In this document: positions 33,773 through 45,253 of the stretch, piece by piece
Layout: each line of letters starts with the position of its first letter
Numbering within the stretch: the first letter of the stretch is position 1
Assembly (NCBI GenBank): GCA_037179335.1
Contig: JAKZHN010000017.1
Location: 558,001-622,000 of the forward strand
Source of the DNA: Cyclaneusma minus
Taxonomy: Eukaryota > Ascomycota > Leotiomycetes > Marthamycetales > Marthamycetaceae
DNA: 64,000 bases
Reading direction: 5' to 3'
Program-made: the position numbers and the translations under genes
Notes under the pieces: generated by a model
The model's input: the letters and a program-made list of their open reading frames with translations, nothing else
The model's database searches: none
Told to the model about the DNA's origin: nothing

Positions 33773-36700
33773 TATGCGTTTTTTATAATAATAATATATT
33801 AATTTTTAATTGCATTTTTTTAGCAAATTTAAAAAAAAGATTATTATAGCAATTATATTAGGCTTTATTAAAGCTTTATTTATATAAAGCCGACTTTTTT
33901 ATTTTTATTAAGCTTTTTTTTATTATTGCTTTATATAAAATTTTTAATATAATTTTTTTTAGCGGAAATTAAGCCCTTTTATTTTATTTTTTTAATATTT
34001 TATCTTTAATTTTAATATTATAATTTTTAATATTTTTAATTGCAAAATATAAATTTTTAATAGCAATTTATTTTAAGCCTTATATAATAAATACTTTGGC
34101 GGTAATTATAATAAGAATATTAAATTTGCGATTTTATTATAAAATTTAAATTATATTTTTATTATATATAAAGCTTTTATTTGGTTTTTTTTTGCAAAAT
34201 TTATAATATTTATAATTAAATTGCAAATAATTTTAAATGCTATTATTATTATAATAATTATAAGCCTTTTTATTATATAATAAGCTTATATTTTGCTTTT
34301 TTTATTTTTTTTGCCAATTAATTTATTATTTTATAAATTTTTATTATTTTTATTATTTTTATTATTTTTTAATAATATTTTATTTGCATATTTTATAACC
34401 TTTAATTAAATTAAGCTTATTATTTAATTTTTATTTCTTTAGCCTAATTTTTTATAAAGTATAATTTAATTTAATTTAATTTAAAATATAAAAACAAATT
34501 AAATTTATATTTTTATATTTTAAATATTTATATTTTTGCTTTTGCTTAATATTTCATAAAATTAAATATTTTCTATTTACATATAAAATTAAATCTGGCT
34601 TTTTAATATTGTTTTGAAATGCTTGTGCTTTTTTAATAATTTTATTATTATTATTATAATTTAGTTTTGGTATTTTTTTAATAAATTTATTTAAAATTAT
34701 TAAAATATTTTTAAGGTTTTAGCTTTTATAAAATTTATAAAATTTATAAAATATAATTTATATATATTATTTTAGGATATTTTAGCAAATTTTAAAAGGC
34801 TAATATAAAAAATATTATATAGTTTTTTTAATTAAAATTTAAATAATATTTTTAAATAATAAATTTAGGCTTTTAGTTTTTTAATAATAATAAAAAAATA
34901 CGCTAGTTTTCCGGCCTTAAAATATATATTTTTAATAAATAAAAAAAATCTTTTATTAAAATTTATAGCCTTATATATTTATTAATAGCATTTTTTTAAG
35001 TTTTTTAATAATATATATTGGCTATATTATATTTTGTTTTGTTTTTTATATTAAATATTTTAATTTTTATAAATTATATAAAACAATTAATATTAATTTA
35101 TAAATAATATTTATATATTATAAATAATATCTTTTTAATATTTTTTGCTTTATATTATTATAAATAAATTTTATTGTAGCTAATTAAATTGCATATTTTA
35201 TTTTATTATTATTATAGCAATATTATATATAGGCTTTTAAAATTTGGTTTATTTATTTTATTTATTTATTTAAAAATAAAATATTATATTTATATATTAT
35301 ATAAAATTTATGGCAAAAGGCTTTTTATAATATATTAATAAATTTTAAATTTTAATTAAATATAATAATTTTAAAAAAATTTATAATATAAAAACTTTTC
35401 TTAATATTTTTTTAAATATTTTTTACTGCTTTTTGTAATTTAATTTATAAAAAACGATTAGCAAAATGTTTAATTTTTATAAAATATTTAATATTAAAAT
35501 ATTCAATTTTTAATTTTATAGCCTATTTTGCTCAATATTTATTAAGCTTTTTTGTATTTATAAAATAATGCAAATTATTATAATCTAAAAACATTTAAAT
35601 TTTATAATATATGTTTTTAATATATTATTTTCAATATTAAAAAAGATTTATAATTATAAATAACTTAATATTATATATTTAATATATTAATTTTGTTTTA
35701 ATTAGCTTATAAAATTAAAAAGCTATTAAATACCAATAATATTGCATTAACCTATTTAAATTTTTAAATTGCTTTAAAATTTCCAATATTATAAATTTAA
35801 AAATATTGTATATAATTTATAAATATTTTATAAAATTAAAATATTGCAATATTAGCTTGCTTATAAATATATTTTTAATATATTAAAAAAAACCATGCTT
35901 TTAAAAATTATTTAAATAAGCTTTTGTTTTATATTATTAATAAATATATTAATTATAGGCAATATAATTTTATTATATTTTAAAATAAATTGCTTATAAA
36001 ATTTGGCTTATTTTAAAAATAATTGCAATTTTATATATATAACTGGTATAAGCTATTTTTAGCAATTTTCCTTTTGTAAATATAATTAGCTGAATTATAA
36101 TTATTAAAATTATAATTAAAATATAAAAAAAGCCGGTATTAATTTTGGCTGCATTATTGGCTTTTATTTCAATAATAGCTGTTTTTTTGTTTTTGTAATT
36201 AAATGAATATTAAATTGCTATATTATTTTTTACAATTTTATATAAATTTTATAATTTTTTATAATTATTATATTGCTTTTTTAAATTTTTTATATTAAAT
36301 ATATTTTTGGCTTTAAATTAAAAATTAGGCTTATTTTTATATTTAATATTTCCGGCTATATTAAATATATATTATAGATTAATTTATAATTAATTATTTT
36401 ATTAAAAAATAAAATTTTATTTAATATTATTATAAAATATAAAAAAAAAAAATTATATAAAAAAGCAAAACTTTTATTTTATAATATTCTTTTTAAGCTT
36501 TTTTGGCAAATTGGTTTAATATATATAATACATTTTATTATTTTATATTTATTCCATTTTTTTTTTATAATTTTTTAATAATATTATTATATAATATATA
36601 TATAATCTTTAAACGTAATTAAAGTATAATAAATATAAACTATATTATTTTTTAAAAATTAAAATTAAAATTAAAATTAAAATCATTTTATAAGCAATTA

Positions 36701-37239
36701 AATTATTTATAATATTTATATATATAATATATATAATATAGCTTAATATTTAATATATACAATTTGTTTTTGGTAATTAATTGCTTATTATTAAAATTTA
36801 AGCCTAATAGGCTATATTTGCGAATAAGAATTGCAATTTTTTTCTTGGTTTTAAGTTTTTAAATAATTTATAAAATAGCTATAAAATTATTAAAATTAAA
36901 ATTTATTCAATTTTAAATTAAATAAAAATAAAAAATAAAAATTTAGCTATTTTTATTTTTATATAATATATTTGTATTTTTAATTAGGGCGCTCTAATTA
37001 TTAATTTTAATAGCGCATTTATTAATATTATTAATAAATATATTATTGTTTTTATTAAGTATACTTTTTTAATTTAGCCTATAAATTTTACCGGTATTAT
37101 TGCTAATATTAAGATTTTTTAAAATTAGGCAAAATTGATTTTTAAAGCTTTTAATAAATTTTTTATAAATATGATTATTATTAAATTTATAGCTAATAAA
37201 TTAAATAATTATTATTTTATTAAATCATCGCCTTTTAAA

Positions 37240-37479
37240 ATAAAAGCGGCTATTTTATTATAATGGTTAAAAATAAATTAGCAAATAAAATATATTATAT
37301 ATATTTTTTAATTATAAAAAATAGCTATTGCCTTTTTTAAATAAAAATGGCAGCGCCTAAATATTATACATTAAAAGCCTTGCTTAATTTTCTTAATAAG
37401 CAACGCTCTCCTTTTACGCACCTCTAGCGCACGTGCCTTATAGGGTGCCCGCAAGGCGCCCTCCTCGGCCCCGTGTGAC
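37240..37479 (+). repeat. Right copy of the direct repeat bounding the A+T block
   Basis: Partner of 32441-32700. The last 70 or so bases (about 37405-37479) keep normal G+C content and show what the ancestral repeat looked like before mutation. Confidence 0.7.
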
Positions 37480-37783
37480 AAATAATTTGCCGCAAAATAA
37501 TTTACCGCAAAATAATTTGCTACAAAATAATTTATTATAAAATAATTTATTATAAAATAATTTATTATAAAATAATTTATTATAAAATAATTTATTATAA
37601 AATAATTTATTATAAAATAATTTATTATAAAATAATTTACTATAAAATAATTTACTATAAAATAATTTACTATAAAATAATTTACTATAAAATAATTTAC
37701 TATAAAATAATTTATTGCAAAATAATTTGCCGCAAAATAACTTGCCGCGAAGTGACTTGCCGCGAAGTGACTTGCCGTGAAGA
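37480..37783 (+). repeat. 15-bp minisatellite, about 20 units, with graded C-to-T decay
   Basis: The rightmost units read TTGCCGCGAAGTGAC. Moving left they become TTGCCGCAAAATAAT, then TTACTATAAAATAAT and TTATTATAAAATAAT, with an outer left unit again TTGCCGCAAAATAAT. All changes between units are C-to-T or G-to-A. Because 15 is a multiple of three, open frames run through it (for example a repeated Ile-Asn-Tyr-Phe frame on the minus strand), but these are not genes. Confidence 0.9.
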
Positions 37784-37866
37784 ACTCCACTGCAAACCAC
37801 CACAGCGAGACAGCCCCCATACGCCCACATAACTGCTTCGCTAGCTACCTACACCGGTGCTTCATT

Positions 37867-38464
37867 ATGGCACAGCGCATTCTGGTCTACCTCGACAACA
37901 TTACGACAAAGATTCCAGCAGAGTGTTCAAAAGGACCGTTCAGGTTCAGCAGGTTTGCAACAGAAATGATAGCAGGGGCGGATGCCATCATGCCAGGAAT
38001 GGAAGCAAAAATCGAATTCGTTGCCAGAATGGCCTGCAAGAAAGTGCTACAACGCGATTTGGGCGTGTACGTGGGTCCGGGCAAGGTCGACCATATCCAT
38101 CCTCGGATATACGTTGGGGAATGGGATGTGTATTACGAAATCCCGAGATTGGTGTTTGTGCTACTCGACTGCAATCTCGAGAGTTTGGCATCGGACGTCC
38201 CGCTCCGAGATATTCCCCGGCGTTGCTTCGACCTCGTCGAAGGCGAGGATGGCAAGCTGTAAGTCATCATTCTCTGCAGAAACCATCCATGTCGTCTGAT
38301 TTGATACTAGCGCTCTCGTACCCCAGGATTCAAATAAAGACCGCGATTACGTTGATGAGCAACTTTGGGGCAGAGACAAGAGGGTGTCCGAAGAGATGGA
38401 GAGGGAGTGCGAATTGATGGAGCAACAGGATAGGGAAATCTCAGCGGCAAAACCGAAACTATAG
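37867..38464 (+). CDS. Hypothetical protein, orphan
   Basis: Two exons, 37867..38258 and 38311..38464, give 181 residues; the 52-nt intron has GTAAGT and CTAG ends. I do not recognise the family. The N-terminal two thirds (MAQRILVYLDNITTKIPAEC...) look globular with mixed hydrophobic and charged residues (GVYVGPGKVDHIHPRIYVGEWDVYYEI). The second exon is highly charged and probably an alpha-helical coil (RVSEEMERECELMEQQDREI). No signal peptide or membrane span. The start codon is only 84 bp from the end of the 15-bp array, so its promoter must include mutated repeat DNA. The clean splice and the absence of stops argue for a real gene. Confidence 0.65.
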
Positions 38465-38759
38465 ATCGGGGCACCGAGTACGGAGAAACACAAGGCTTTT
38501 GTTTTGATTTGGAAGCAAGAAACCCGAACTCAACGTATGAGCTACGAGTACCAAGGCTTTCTCTTTGTACCATATTGAAGGCCTAAACCAGATGGCCAGG
38601 ATGGCAAATAAAATGGTGTTGCATTGAGTCGACCTAGCTGACTAATAGCTGACCAAGCACGCTCTAACCCAATACCCGCCTTGAAATCCAGTTGCAAGAA
38701 ACCCCATTGAAAATCGCAGAGGTCATTTATGCACCAAATAATTTCGCACTGCCTCCGAG

Positions 38760-40178
38760 ATGGATTACGACGAAGATGAGGCGCCGCCGCTGCTCGTTGC
38801 CACCGAAGAAGCGGCGAAAGAGCTGGGCATCGAGAACATCAATCTCCCGAAAGTGCCCATCACCATCGTCACCGGTAAAAGCCTCTCTGTTCTGCCTCAC
38901 AATATGTCTTCGCCATGCTAACCACATGCCTAGGATATCTCGGTGCTGGGAAGACAACTCTGCTCAATTACGTCTTGAAGGAACAGCATGGGAAGAAGAT
39001 CGCCGTGATTCTGAATGGCACGTGATTTCTACAGATTCACATTGGGCTTCATAAAATGCAAAGACATCGCGCTAATGATGCTTAGAATTTGGTGACTGTT
39101 GGTCTACCTCTCCCCGAGTCATGAACTATTCTTGCTGAAGACTGTTCTAGCCGCGGACATCGAAAAGGCTCTCACTGTCAGCCAAGGCGGCGAGCAAGTG
39201 CAAGAATGGCTGGAGGTTGGAAACGGCTGCATGTGCTGTACGGTCAAGTAGGTCGTGTGGCTCCCTTGCCGTTGCAAAGCTGATGATATTCCAGAGATTC
39301 CGGTGTCAACGCTATCGAGTCTTTGATGGAGAAGAGAGGCGCTTTCGACTACATCCTTCTCGAAACTACGGGCCTTGCTGATCCTGGAAATCTGGCACCG
39401 CTATTTTGGGTAGACGATGGTCTGGGAAGCACCATCTACCTGGATGGCATCGTCACCCTCGTCGATGCCAAGAACATACTTCATAGCCTCAACGAAGAGC
39501 CACCTCAGACCGCCGAACACTCAGACCATGGCGGTCCCCATCTCACAACAGCCCACCTTCAGATCTCTCACGCCGACGTCATTGTGATCAACAAGGCAGA
39601 TCTGGTATCCTCAGATGAGCTGGCAGCGGTCAGAGAGCGCATTCAAGCTATCAATGGTCTTGCTAGGATACATGTCACACAGCAAGGCCAAGTACCCAAT
39701 CTAGACGGATTCCTGCTGGACCTGCATGCGTATGACCAAGTCGGCTCTCTGCAGGTTGCAGAAAAGGGCCATAGTCACTTAGATCCAGTGAGTAGGAATA
39801 CGGGACATCTGGCTGGCAGTTTTGCTGACTATCAAGCAGTCCATGTCGACAGTCACGGTTCACGTGCCCGAGTTGACGGTAGAACAACTTTCGAAGGTTG
39901 ACGAATGGTTTCGCAGTCTCCTTTGGGACTCGGTACTGCCGTCTGCCGAGGCAGCAACAGCGTTCGAAATACACCGACTGAAAGCCAAGTTGGCAATATC
40001 AGATGGCACATATCGAGTTGTTCAGGGGGTCCGGGAGATCTTTGAGATTGTGGAAGCACCGGGGCAGGAAGAGACGGCGGGTCTGGCGAGAGGAGGCAAG
40101 ATTGTGTTGATTGGTCGAAACATAGCAGACTTGGCCTTTGAGGACAGCTTGCTGGAGATGGTGAGAGAAAGTGGTTGA
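38760..40178 (+). CDS. COG0523 (CobW/P47K) GTPase, ZNG1-like zinc metallochaperone
   Basis: Six exons, 38760..38874, 38934..39017, 39086..39097, 39151..39247, 39295..39787 and 39840..40178, give 379 residues. Motifs: Walker A GYLGAGKT at residues 39-46; NEFGDSADIEK; the metal-binding CMCC at 97-100 (CxCC); ETTGLADP; the guanine-specificity NKAD; and a C-terminal CobW_C domain (HVPELTVEQLSKVDEWFRSLLW). ZNG1-type proteins use GTP hydrolysis to load zinc into client enzymes such as methionine aminopeptidase. The acidic N-terminus (DEDEAPPLLVATEE) resembles the client-binding motif region, but I see no cysteine there. Exon 3 is only 12 nt, and intron 2 appears to start with GC rather than GT; both are required to read the invariant NEFGDSADIEK. 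Confidence 0.93.
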
Positions 40179-40582
40179 TAGCAGAAAATAAGCATGAATT
40201 GCGAGAATACTGCCGAGACCCCTATACATGTACAGTGGGATGAAAGGCCGGAATGCTGTCTACAGCCTCCGAATAATTGGGAACATCAACCGTGAAAGGC
40301 ACTTGTCTCGAAAGATGGAGATGTTGCCAGCTGCACGGGACCCGGATGAGGGCCCGTGCCCGCTGGAAGTGTGGGGAGATCCCTGTGCTTTGCGCTAGAC
40401 TCCTTTGGGCCTTCGCAGCCTCAGAGCCGCATGCTCATATCAACATCCACCAACGTGCGGTGCAGAGCTCTCAGCCTCTCTCCTCCGCATCTCCCAACAC
40501 TCCGACGGCAAGAGGACCTTCCCTATCCCGACCGCATTCCAGAACCCCCCACCCGTCGGCAGACTCTGCGCCGAACGACAGA
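40179..40582. other. Intergenic region with a MITE fragment
   Basis: The NOT2 leader and the element fragment at 40233. The NOT2 reading frame is open upstream to about 40277, so a longer N-terminus cannot be excluded. Confidence 0.5.
40233..40292. mobile_element. Truncated mariner-ended MITE copy
   Basis: After a TA (40231-40232) the sequence CAGTGGGATGAAAGGCCGG, continuing to GTCTACAGCCTCCGAATAATTG, aligns with an end of the element at 11523-11749 (CTACAGTCTCCGAATAATTG). Only one arm and one partial unit remain. Confidence 0.65.
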
Positions 40583-42683
40583 ATGAATCGCTCCAGTGAG
40601 ACCCGCCAGCATCGAGCTCCGCCCATGTCTAATGAACAATGGACTCTAACGGTACAAAAAGTGCTGATGCAGGGTGCGCCGCCGCCTCGTGGAATGCCCG
40701 CCGGCTTCCCGTCGCAGCAACCTGCACCTCCGAATCGAACGGCAGCTGCGAGATTTCCCAATGGCAAACTGGGTATGCACAGGTCGCGCGCCAAGCCGAA
40801 GAAGGTCTGCTTATGATGTGTCGATGTAATAGGAAACCCCGGAACCTGGGCCTTTGGTGGTGGTGTGCCAATGGGCAGCGCCGGTCTGCAGAATCCTCGC
40901 CAGAACAGCGTCTCAGCAGCGAGCTTTGCGCAAACCATTGGAGGATCCCAGCCTGCAACTCCCCTCGACCTCTCGTCAGTTTAACCCCTTCGCTCCTGCC
41001 GTGTTCAGCATACGCATGGTGTGTGGAGAAAGCTTGAACCTCATAGCGCGGCTTGAAACAGCATACTTTCGTGACCTTGGCTCTCCACTGCTGTCTGATC
41101 ACTGTCGACGTCAATTTAGTCATACAGACGAGGAAATATGGATGAGCATTCAAAAGTACTGACTTGCCACGCTAGTGACTTCCCTTCGCTATCAAACAAC
41201 CAAGCACGACAAGCTTCCAATCCGAGTGGAAGCATGTGGTCCTCTGCAACGATGGGCAGCTTAGAACAAGGTCTCGGACAACGCGGCCGCCAATCATTGC
41301 TGCAGAGCCAGCAAGCGCCATCTCATCAGAATTCTCAGCAAGATGATCTCTTCTCGGCGGCTGGTCGCCTACTGAATTCCAGTTCACAAAACAGTTTTCG
41401 ATTTGGTGGTCAGAGCAGTGCCGGTCAGTCATCCCAGTTCCAGCTGTGAAGACTCAAATACTCTCGCATCACAAAGACATACTGACGTACGATGGATCCA
41501 GATCGAGCGCCTGGTCTCCCGTCGAACTTCGGTGCTCCAGCGTCAAACTCTGGCTTTCCTTCCTCGATAAATACAGCGCAAGGCAACCAGAACAGCAGCA
41601 ACCTTCTCAGCGCTTTGGCTGGAGGCAGCCGTGCGCCATCTGCATCACTTCCTTCACCGAATCCTATTGGAGGTACGTGAACGAGCACAGCTACTCAGGT
41701 TCCACTCAGGTTAACTTTTATCTAGGACCTCTATCATCGCGATCTCCAATCGATCCACTGCAACAGAGACTAGGAGGTATTGGTGACGGTGACTCAATGG
41801 TATATTAGCAGCATATTTCACAGCCGTTATCCTCAACTAACACGGTACAGAATTTTCTGAGACAGTCTCAGCCGAGCACTGTGGGCTCGCGGGAACAAAG
41901 CTCCTTCACCCCGCAACCCGGCGCAAAGAATCCGGCTGTTGGAAACCCCCCAGGCGAACCAGGCGCGGCAAACTCACAAAGGATGCCCGAAGACCTAGCT
42001 CAAGATATTCAAGATCCACTGCCGGGCATGAGTGACAAGGATCGTTTTGGACTCAAAGGCCTGATCGGAATGCTCAAAGGTCCGTTCCCAGATCAAGCTA
42101 CTTTGATAACCGGGATGGACATCACTGAACTGGGACTCGGAGAGCTTGGATCACCTGAGTAAGTCGCTGTGTCCCAAATTCCTTCACACTATTTCGGGTG
42201 CTGATCACATATACACATATAGACGGGTATCTGAAATGCTCTGGGACCCATTTGACGATGCACCTCCTCGACCTACAATCCCCAAATACACTCTACCCGA
42301 GTGTTACCAGGTGCACAACACGCAAGCTCTGGAAAACAAGCTCAGCAATTTCTCCGATGATACGCTGATGGCCATGTTCTACATGAATCCTGGAGACCTA
42401 CAGCAGGCGATGGCTGCCCAAGAGCTGTAAGATCGATGAGCTCAGACACAGAGGACATATTTAACTGACACTTTGTTACAGGAACCAGCGGTCATGGCGC
42501 TTCCACAAGAGGATGCGTCTGTGGCTGACGAAAGATGACATGATGCAGCCCCGGCCATTGGGAGCGAGTATGGAACAGGGATTCTACATCTGCTTCAACG
42601 AGAAGACGTGGCAACGCGAGCGGCGTGAGCTTGTCCTCAACATCGAGGAGCTTGAGCAGTTACCTGTTCCGCACGTAGCCTAG
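40583..42683 (+). CDS. NOT2: CCR4-NOT complex subunit NOT2
   Basis: Eight exons, 40583..40772, 40833..40974, 41176..41423, 41502..41672, 41726..41799, 41851..42158, 42223..42426 and 42482..42683, give 512 residues. The N-terminal half is Gln/Ser/Asn-rich and disordered, with the conserved NGKLG...WAFGG and LDLSDFPSLSNN segments. The C-terminal NOT box (about residues 350-505) contains DPLPGMSDKDRFGLKGL, DDAPPRPTIPKYTLPECYQV, FSDDTLMAMFY and RSWRFHKRMRLWLTKDD. NOT2 pairs with NOT3/5 and NOT1 to form the regulatory NOT module of the deadenylase complex acting in mRNA decay and transcription. The start at 40583 fits the usual MNR start; upstream frame opening leaves some doubt. Introns are 51-201 nt. 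Confidence 0.93.
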
Positions 42684-43585
42684 TCGAGCCGAGTTCTCGG
42701 CTCTCTCAACAGTACGTTGCACAGTGGAAGAGCGTTGGTTTTGCCAACACATCGGTGAGCTTGGGGGTGTGCCAGCTAGCTGCGCTCTCTGAGCACACAT
42801 ACAGAAAGCGCTTTGTCTTGGTCTTTGGCGCGGCGTTTGCCCGGAAAGGTGATTCGAGCATTGGGACAGGCTCCGTCCACTTTGTGAAGACTTCACAAGG
42901 CGTTCTAGGCGCTGTCCATGATGGCCTCCATACGACACTTTCCATGCTGATGATTCGGGACAACGAGAAAATGATAGCTGCACGGCTGAAATTCACAGCA
43001 ACTCTTGCGTATGATACCTTGCTCCTCTGTTGCGCCTCTAATGATTTGAGCTTGTGATGTGTTCATTGCTGTTACAGATAATTTGGATTCTCCCGCCCTG
43101 ATATGGAACTTGAACGGGCTTGAATCATGCTTTAGATTCTCTCAGTTACTTGGGTCTTCCTCAATGATTTGGATTTCTCCTAATTACTTGGATTTCTCCT
43201 AATTACTTGGATTTCTCCCAATCACTTGGATTTCCCACAAGTATTTGGAGTTGTTCACCCATGTGCCTGAAGTGTCTCCGTCCGCGAGGGGCGTGGGATG
43301 TTGTCTGCAAGGCAGGAGCCATGTTTGGCTGCGGGAACTCTCGTGCGTTTGCCTTCCGGACATCAATTGACTTCGGACGCACCAGAGTTCACCGAAGTGT
43401 TTGGGGTGGTTCTTTCCCTTTTGTTCTGAATCGACCTTTCACATGATTTGGCCGAGCGTGAAGCCCACTCACTGTGCAGTCCATCCTCACCCACAACACA
43501 CCTCTTCACAACATTGATCGTCATTCTTTGGGAGAACGGCATCGATACTCTTATTCTTCCCATACTCCCTTCGTTTTCGCCGGAC
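42684..43585. other. Intergenic spacer with 19-bp repeats
   Basis: No gene supported; the short frame at 42755-43057 has no recognisable feature. Repeat cluster at 43141-43250. Confidence 0.5.
43141..43250. repeat. 19-bp tandem repeat, near-perfect units
   Basis: About five units of ACTTGGATTTCTCCTAATT, two of them identical (43175-43215). This is the reverse complement of the unit at 29845-29970. Units differ mainly at one or two positions, so this cluster looks younger than the others. Confidence 0.8.
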
Positions 43586-45253
43586 ATGAACTTGAGAATG
43601 CCTCGCCCCAATTCCCCACGCTCGCATCTGCGGGCCTACAATGATCACTCCTCGGCGAGCAGCGAACCCAGGAACACTGGCAGTGGCGCGAGATTTCGGG
43701 TGCTCGACACGTCCAAGAAGCTGATCGTCGTCCTCGGTGGCTCTTATGCCGGTATCTCGACTGCCCACTATCTCCTCCGCCATGTGCTTCCGGAGTTGGA
43801 GGATGGGCATGGCTACCAAGTCATCCTCGTCAGCCCACACAAGGAGGTCTTGTGGCGACCCGGATGCGCTCATGCTCTGACGTCGCGTCTCCGGGGTTCA
43901 GCTGACGGAAAGGTGAACGAAGACCTGTTCGTCGGGATCGAGGGCTTGTTTGACGAATACCTTGGAGGCGACTTCTATTTCTTGCACGCCATCGCAACAA
44001 AACTCGACACCGTCGGCCGAGTCGTGACAGCCGAAGTCCTGGGACGAAACGATAAATCAAACAACAATCAGATCGACGAGCTTCTCCCCTTCCACGCTCT
44101 CGTCATCGCTACCGGCGCATCGACAAAGTCTCCACTGCTCGGACGAGTCCGCGACCATACCATTCGACGTTGTTGGAAAGAGTTTGGAAAGGCGTTGAAG
44201 GGAACCAGAAGCATTGTCATCGCCGGCGGTGGACCTTCAGGCGTTGAGACAGCTGGTGAGCTTGGAGAACTTCTCAACGGCCAGTCTTGCTGCTTCAAAT
44301 CGGGACTGCAGACCCCCAGGGTCAGCATCACACTCGTGACGCCAACCAACACCGTCTTGAACCAAATGGAGCCTTCCATCGGCCTGAAAGCAGAGAAGTA
44401 CCTTACCAGGGTCGGAGTGACGATTTTGAGGAACACACGAGTTGCTAGCGTGGTGCCGGAAGATGCAGGAATGAAGAACGTGGCGACCAACGCAAGTGTG
44501 AAGCTCGACTCGGGAGAAACGCTCGACACTCACCTTTTCATCCCAGCGACTGGTCTGACCCCCAATACCGATTTCATCGAGCCAGATCCACGACTAATCG
44601 ACTCGAAAACTGGCCATTTCATCGTGGACGAAAGCTTGCGAGCCAACACCTGGTTTCCACGCGTTTACGCCATCGGTGACGTCGCATCGTACCCTCACTC
44701 CGGTTTAATACAGTCGATCCTCAGAGCTGTTCCCGTCCTCTGCAAGAATCTCGAAAGCGACTTGTTTGAGTCGACGCAGCATGGCCGTGGCAGCGACCGA
44801 CACACCATCTTGAGGAAGGATAACAGGATGACGCAGCTAGTGACAATCGGCCCCAGCCACGCAGTCGGAGTGATCGCAGGGTGCAAAGTTCCCAGCTTCC
44901 TGGCTTCCTGGATCAAGCGCAAGTCCAAGCCGTGGGAGAGCAGCAAGGTCTTTGGTGGAAAGCTCTGGCAAGAGCAGAAGCCCATGTTGGTCAACAAGTC
45001 GGATGAGATCGACGACGACAAGACCGACGATCTGGAACAATACGGACCGCTCGATGTGGTGAAGGAGAAGATGGAGTGGGCGCCGCAGTGGGTGGTGGAT
45101 TGGTCTCTCGAGGGTGGGTTCTTCGGGAATCGTGCGCTCCAGCTATACCTCCTTTGTTCTGCCTAAGTCCTAACATTTTGCCTCTCTTCTTCAGATCACG
45201 AAGGCACGAGTGAAGATGGGAGTGGATTGAAGCTGGGCTTGGGACGGAGGTGA
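43586..45253 (+). CDS. AIF-like FAD-dependent pyridine nucleotide-disulfide oxidoreductase
   Basis: Two exons, 43586..45113 and 45195..45253, give 528 residues. FAD-binding Rossmann motif at about residues 46-58 (LIVVLGGSYAGIS), a second dinucleotide motif (IVIAGGGPSGVETAGE) and the C-terminal FAD signature with GD (VYAIGDVASYPHSG) are present. The order and length match the AIF/AMID (apoptosis-inducing-factor, NDH-2-like) flavoproteins of fungi. Member enzymes oxidise NAD(P)H; the partner is unknown. The short last exon follows an 81-nt intron with a TCCTAAC branch site and TTCTTCAG acceptor. Without splicing the frame would run on to ...LYLLCSA, so the spliced form ending GLKLGLGRR is preferred. 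There is no obvious mitochondrial presequence. Confidence 0.9.

Larger units (their letters stand above)
32346..37479. repeat. A+T-only block, a repeat destroyed by RIP-like mutation
   Basis: About 5.1 kb with almost no G or C. By hand count, bases 34201-34800 contain 28 C and 30 G in 600. No gene can survive in it; the long open frames (such as the Leu/Lys repeat at 32965-33312) come from TTTTAATTTTAATTT-type microsatellite. Sub-parts: microsatellites 32930-33590, an (AT)n run near 33740-33770, and related direct repeats at both ends (32441-32700 and 37240-37479). The two ends differ almost only by C/T and G/A exchanges, the mark of repeat-induced point mutation in a transposon. Residual G and C sit mostly in GpC. 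The original element is unknown; direct end repeats 4.8 kb apart would fit an LTR retrotransposon. Confidence 0.85.

Noticed and set aside
32346..37783. A+T block as a centromere or mitochondrial insertion
   Set aside because: The block is only 5.4 kb, shows transition-only differences between its end repeats, and has no mitochondrial gene remnants; a mutated transposon explains it better.
37371..37830. Two overlapping 130-149-residue repeat frames (repeating NYFI and KLFYS) on the minus strand
   Set aside because: They are translations of the 15-bp array, whose unit length is a multiple of three; not genes.
45114..45166. Unspliced end of the AIF-like protein (…LYLLCSA)
   Set aside because: A strong donor, TCCTAAC branch site and TTCTTCAG acceptor allow a spliced end, and the resulting tail is charged and plausible.
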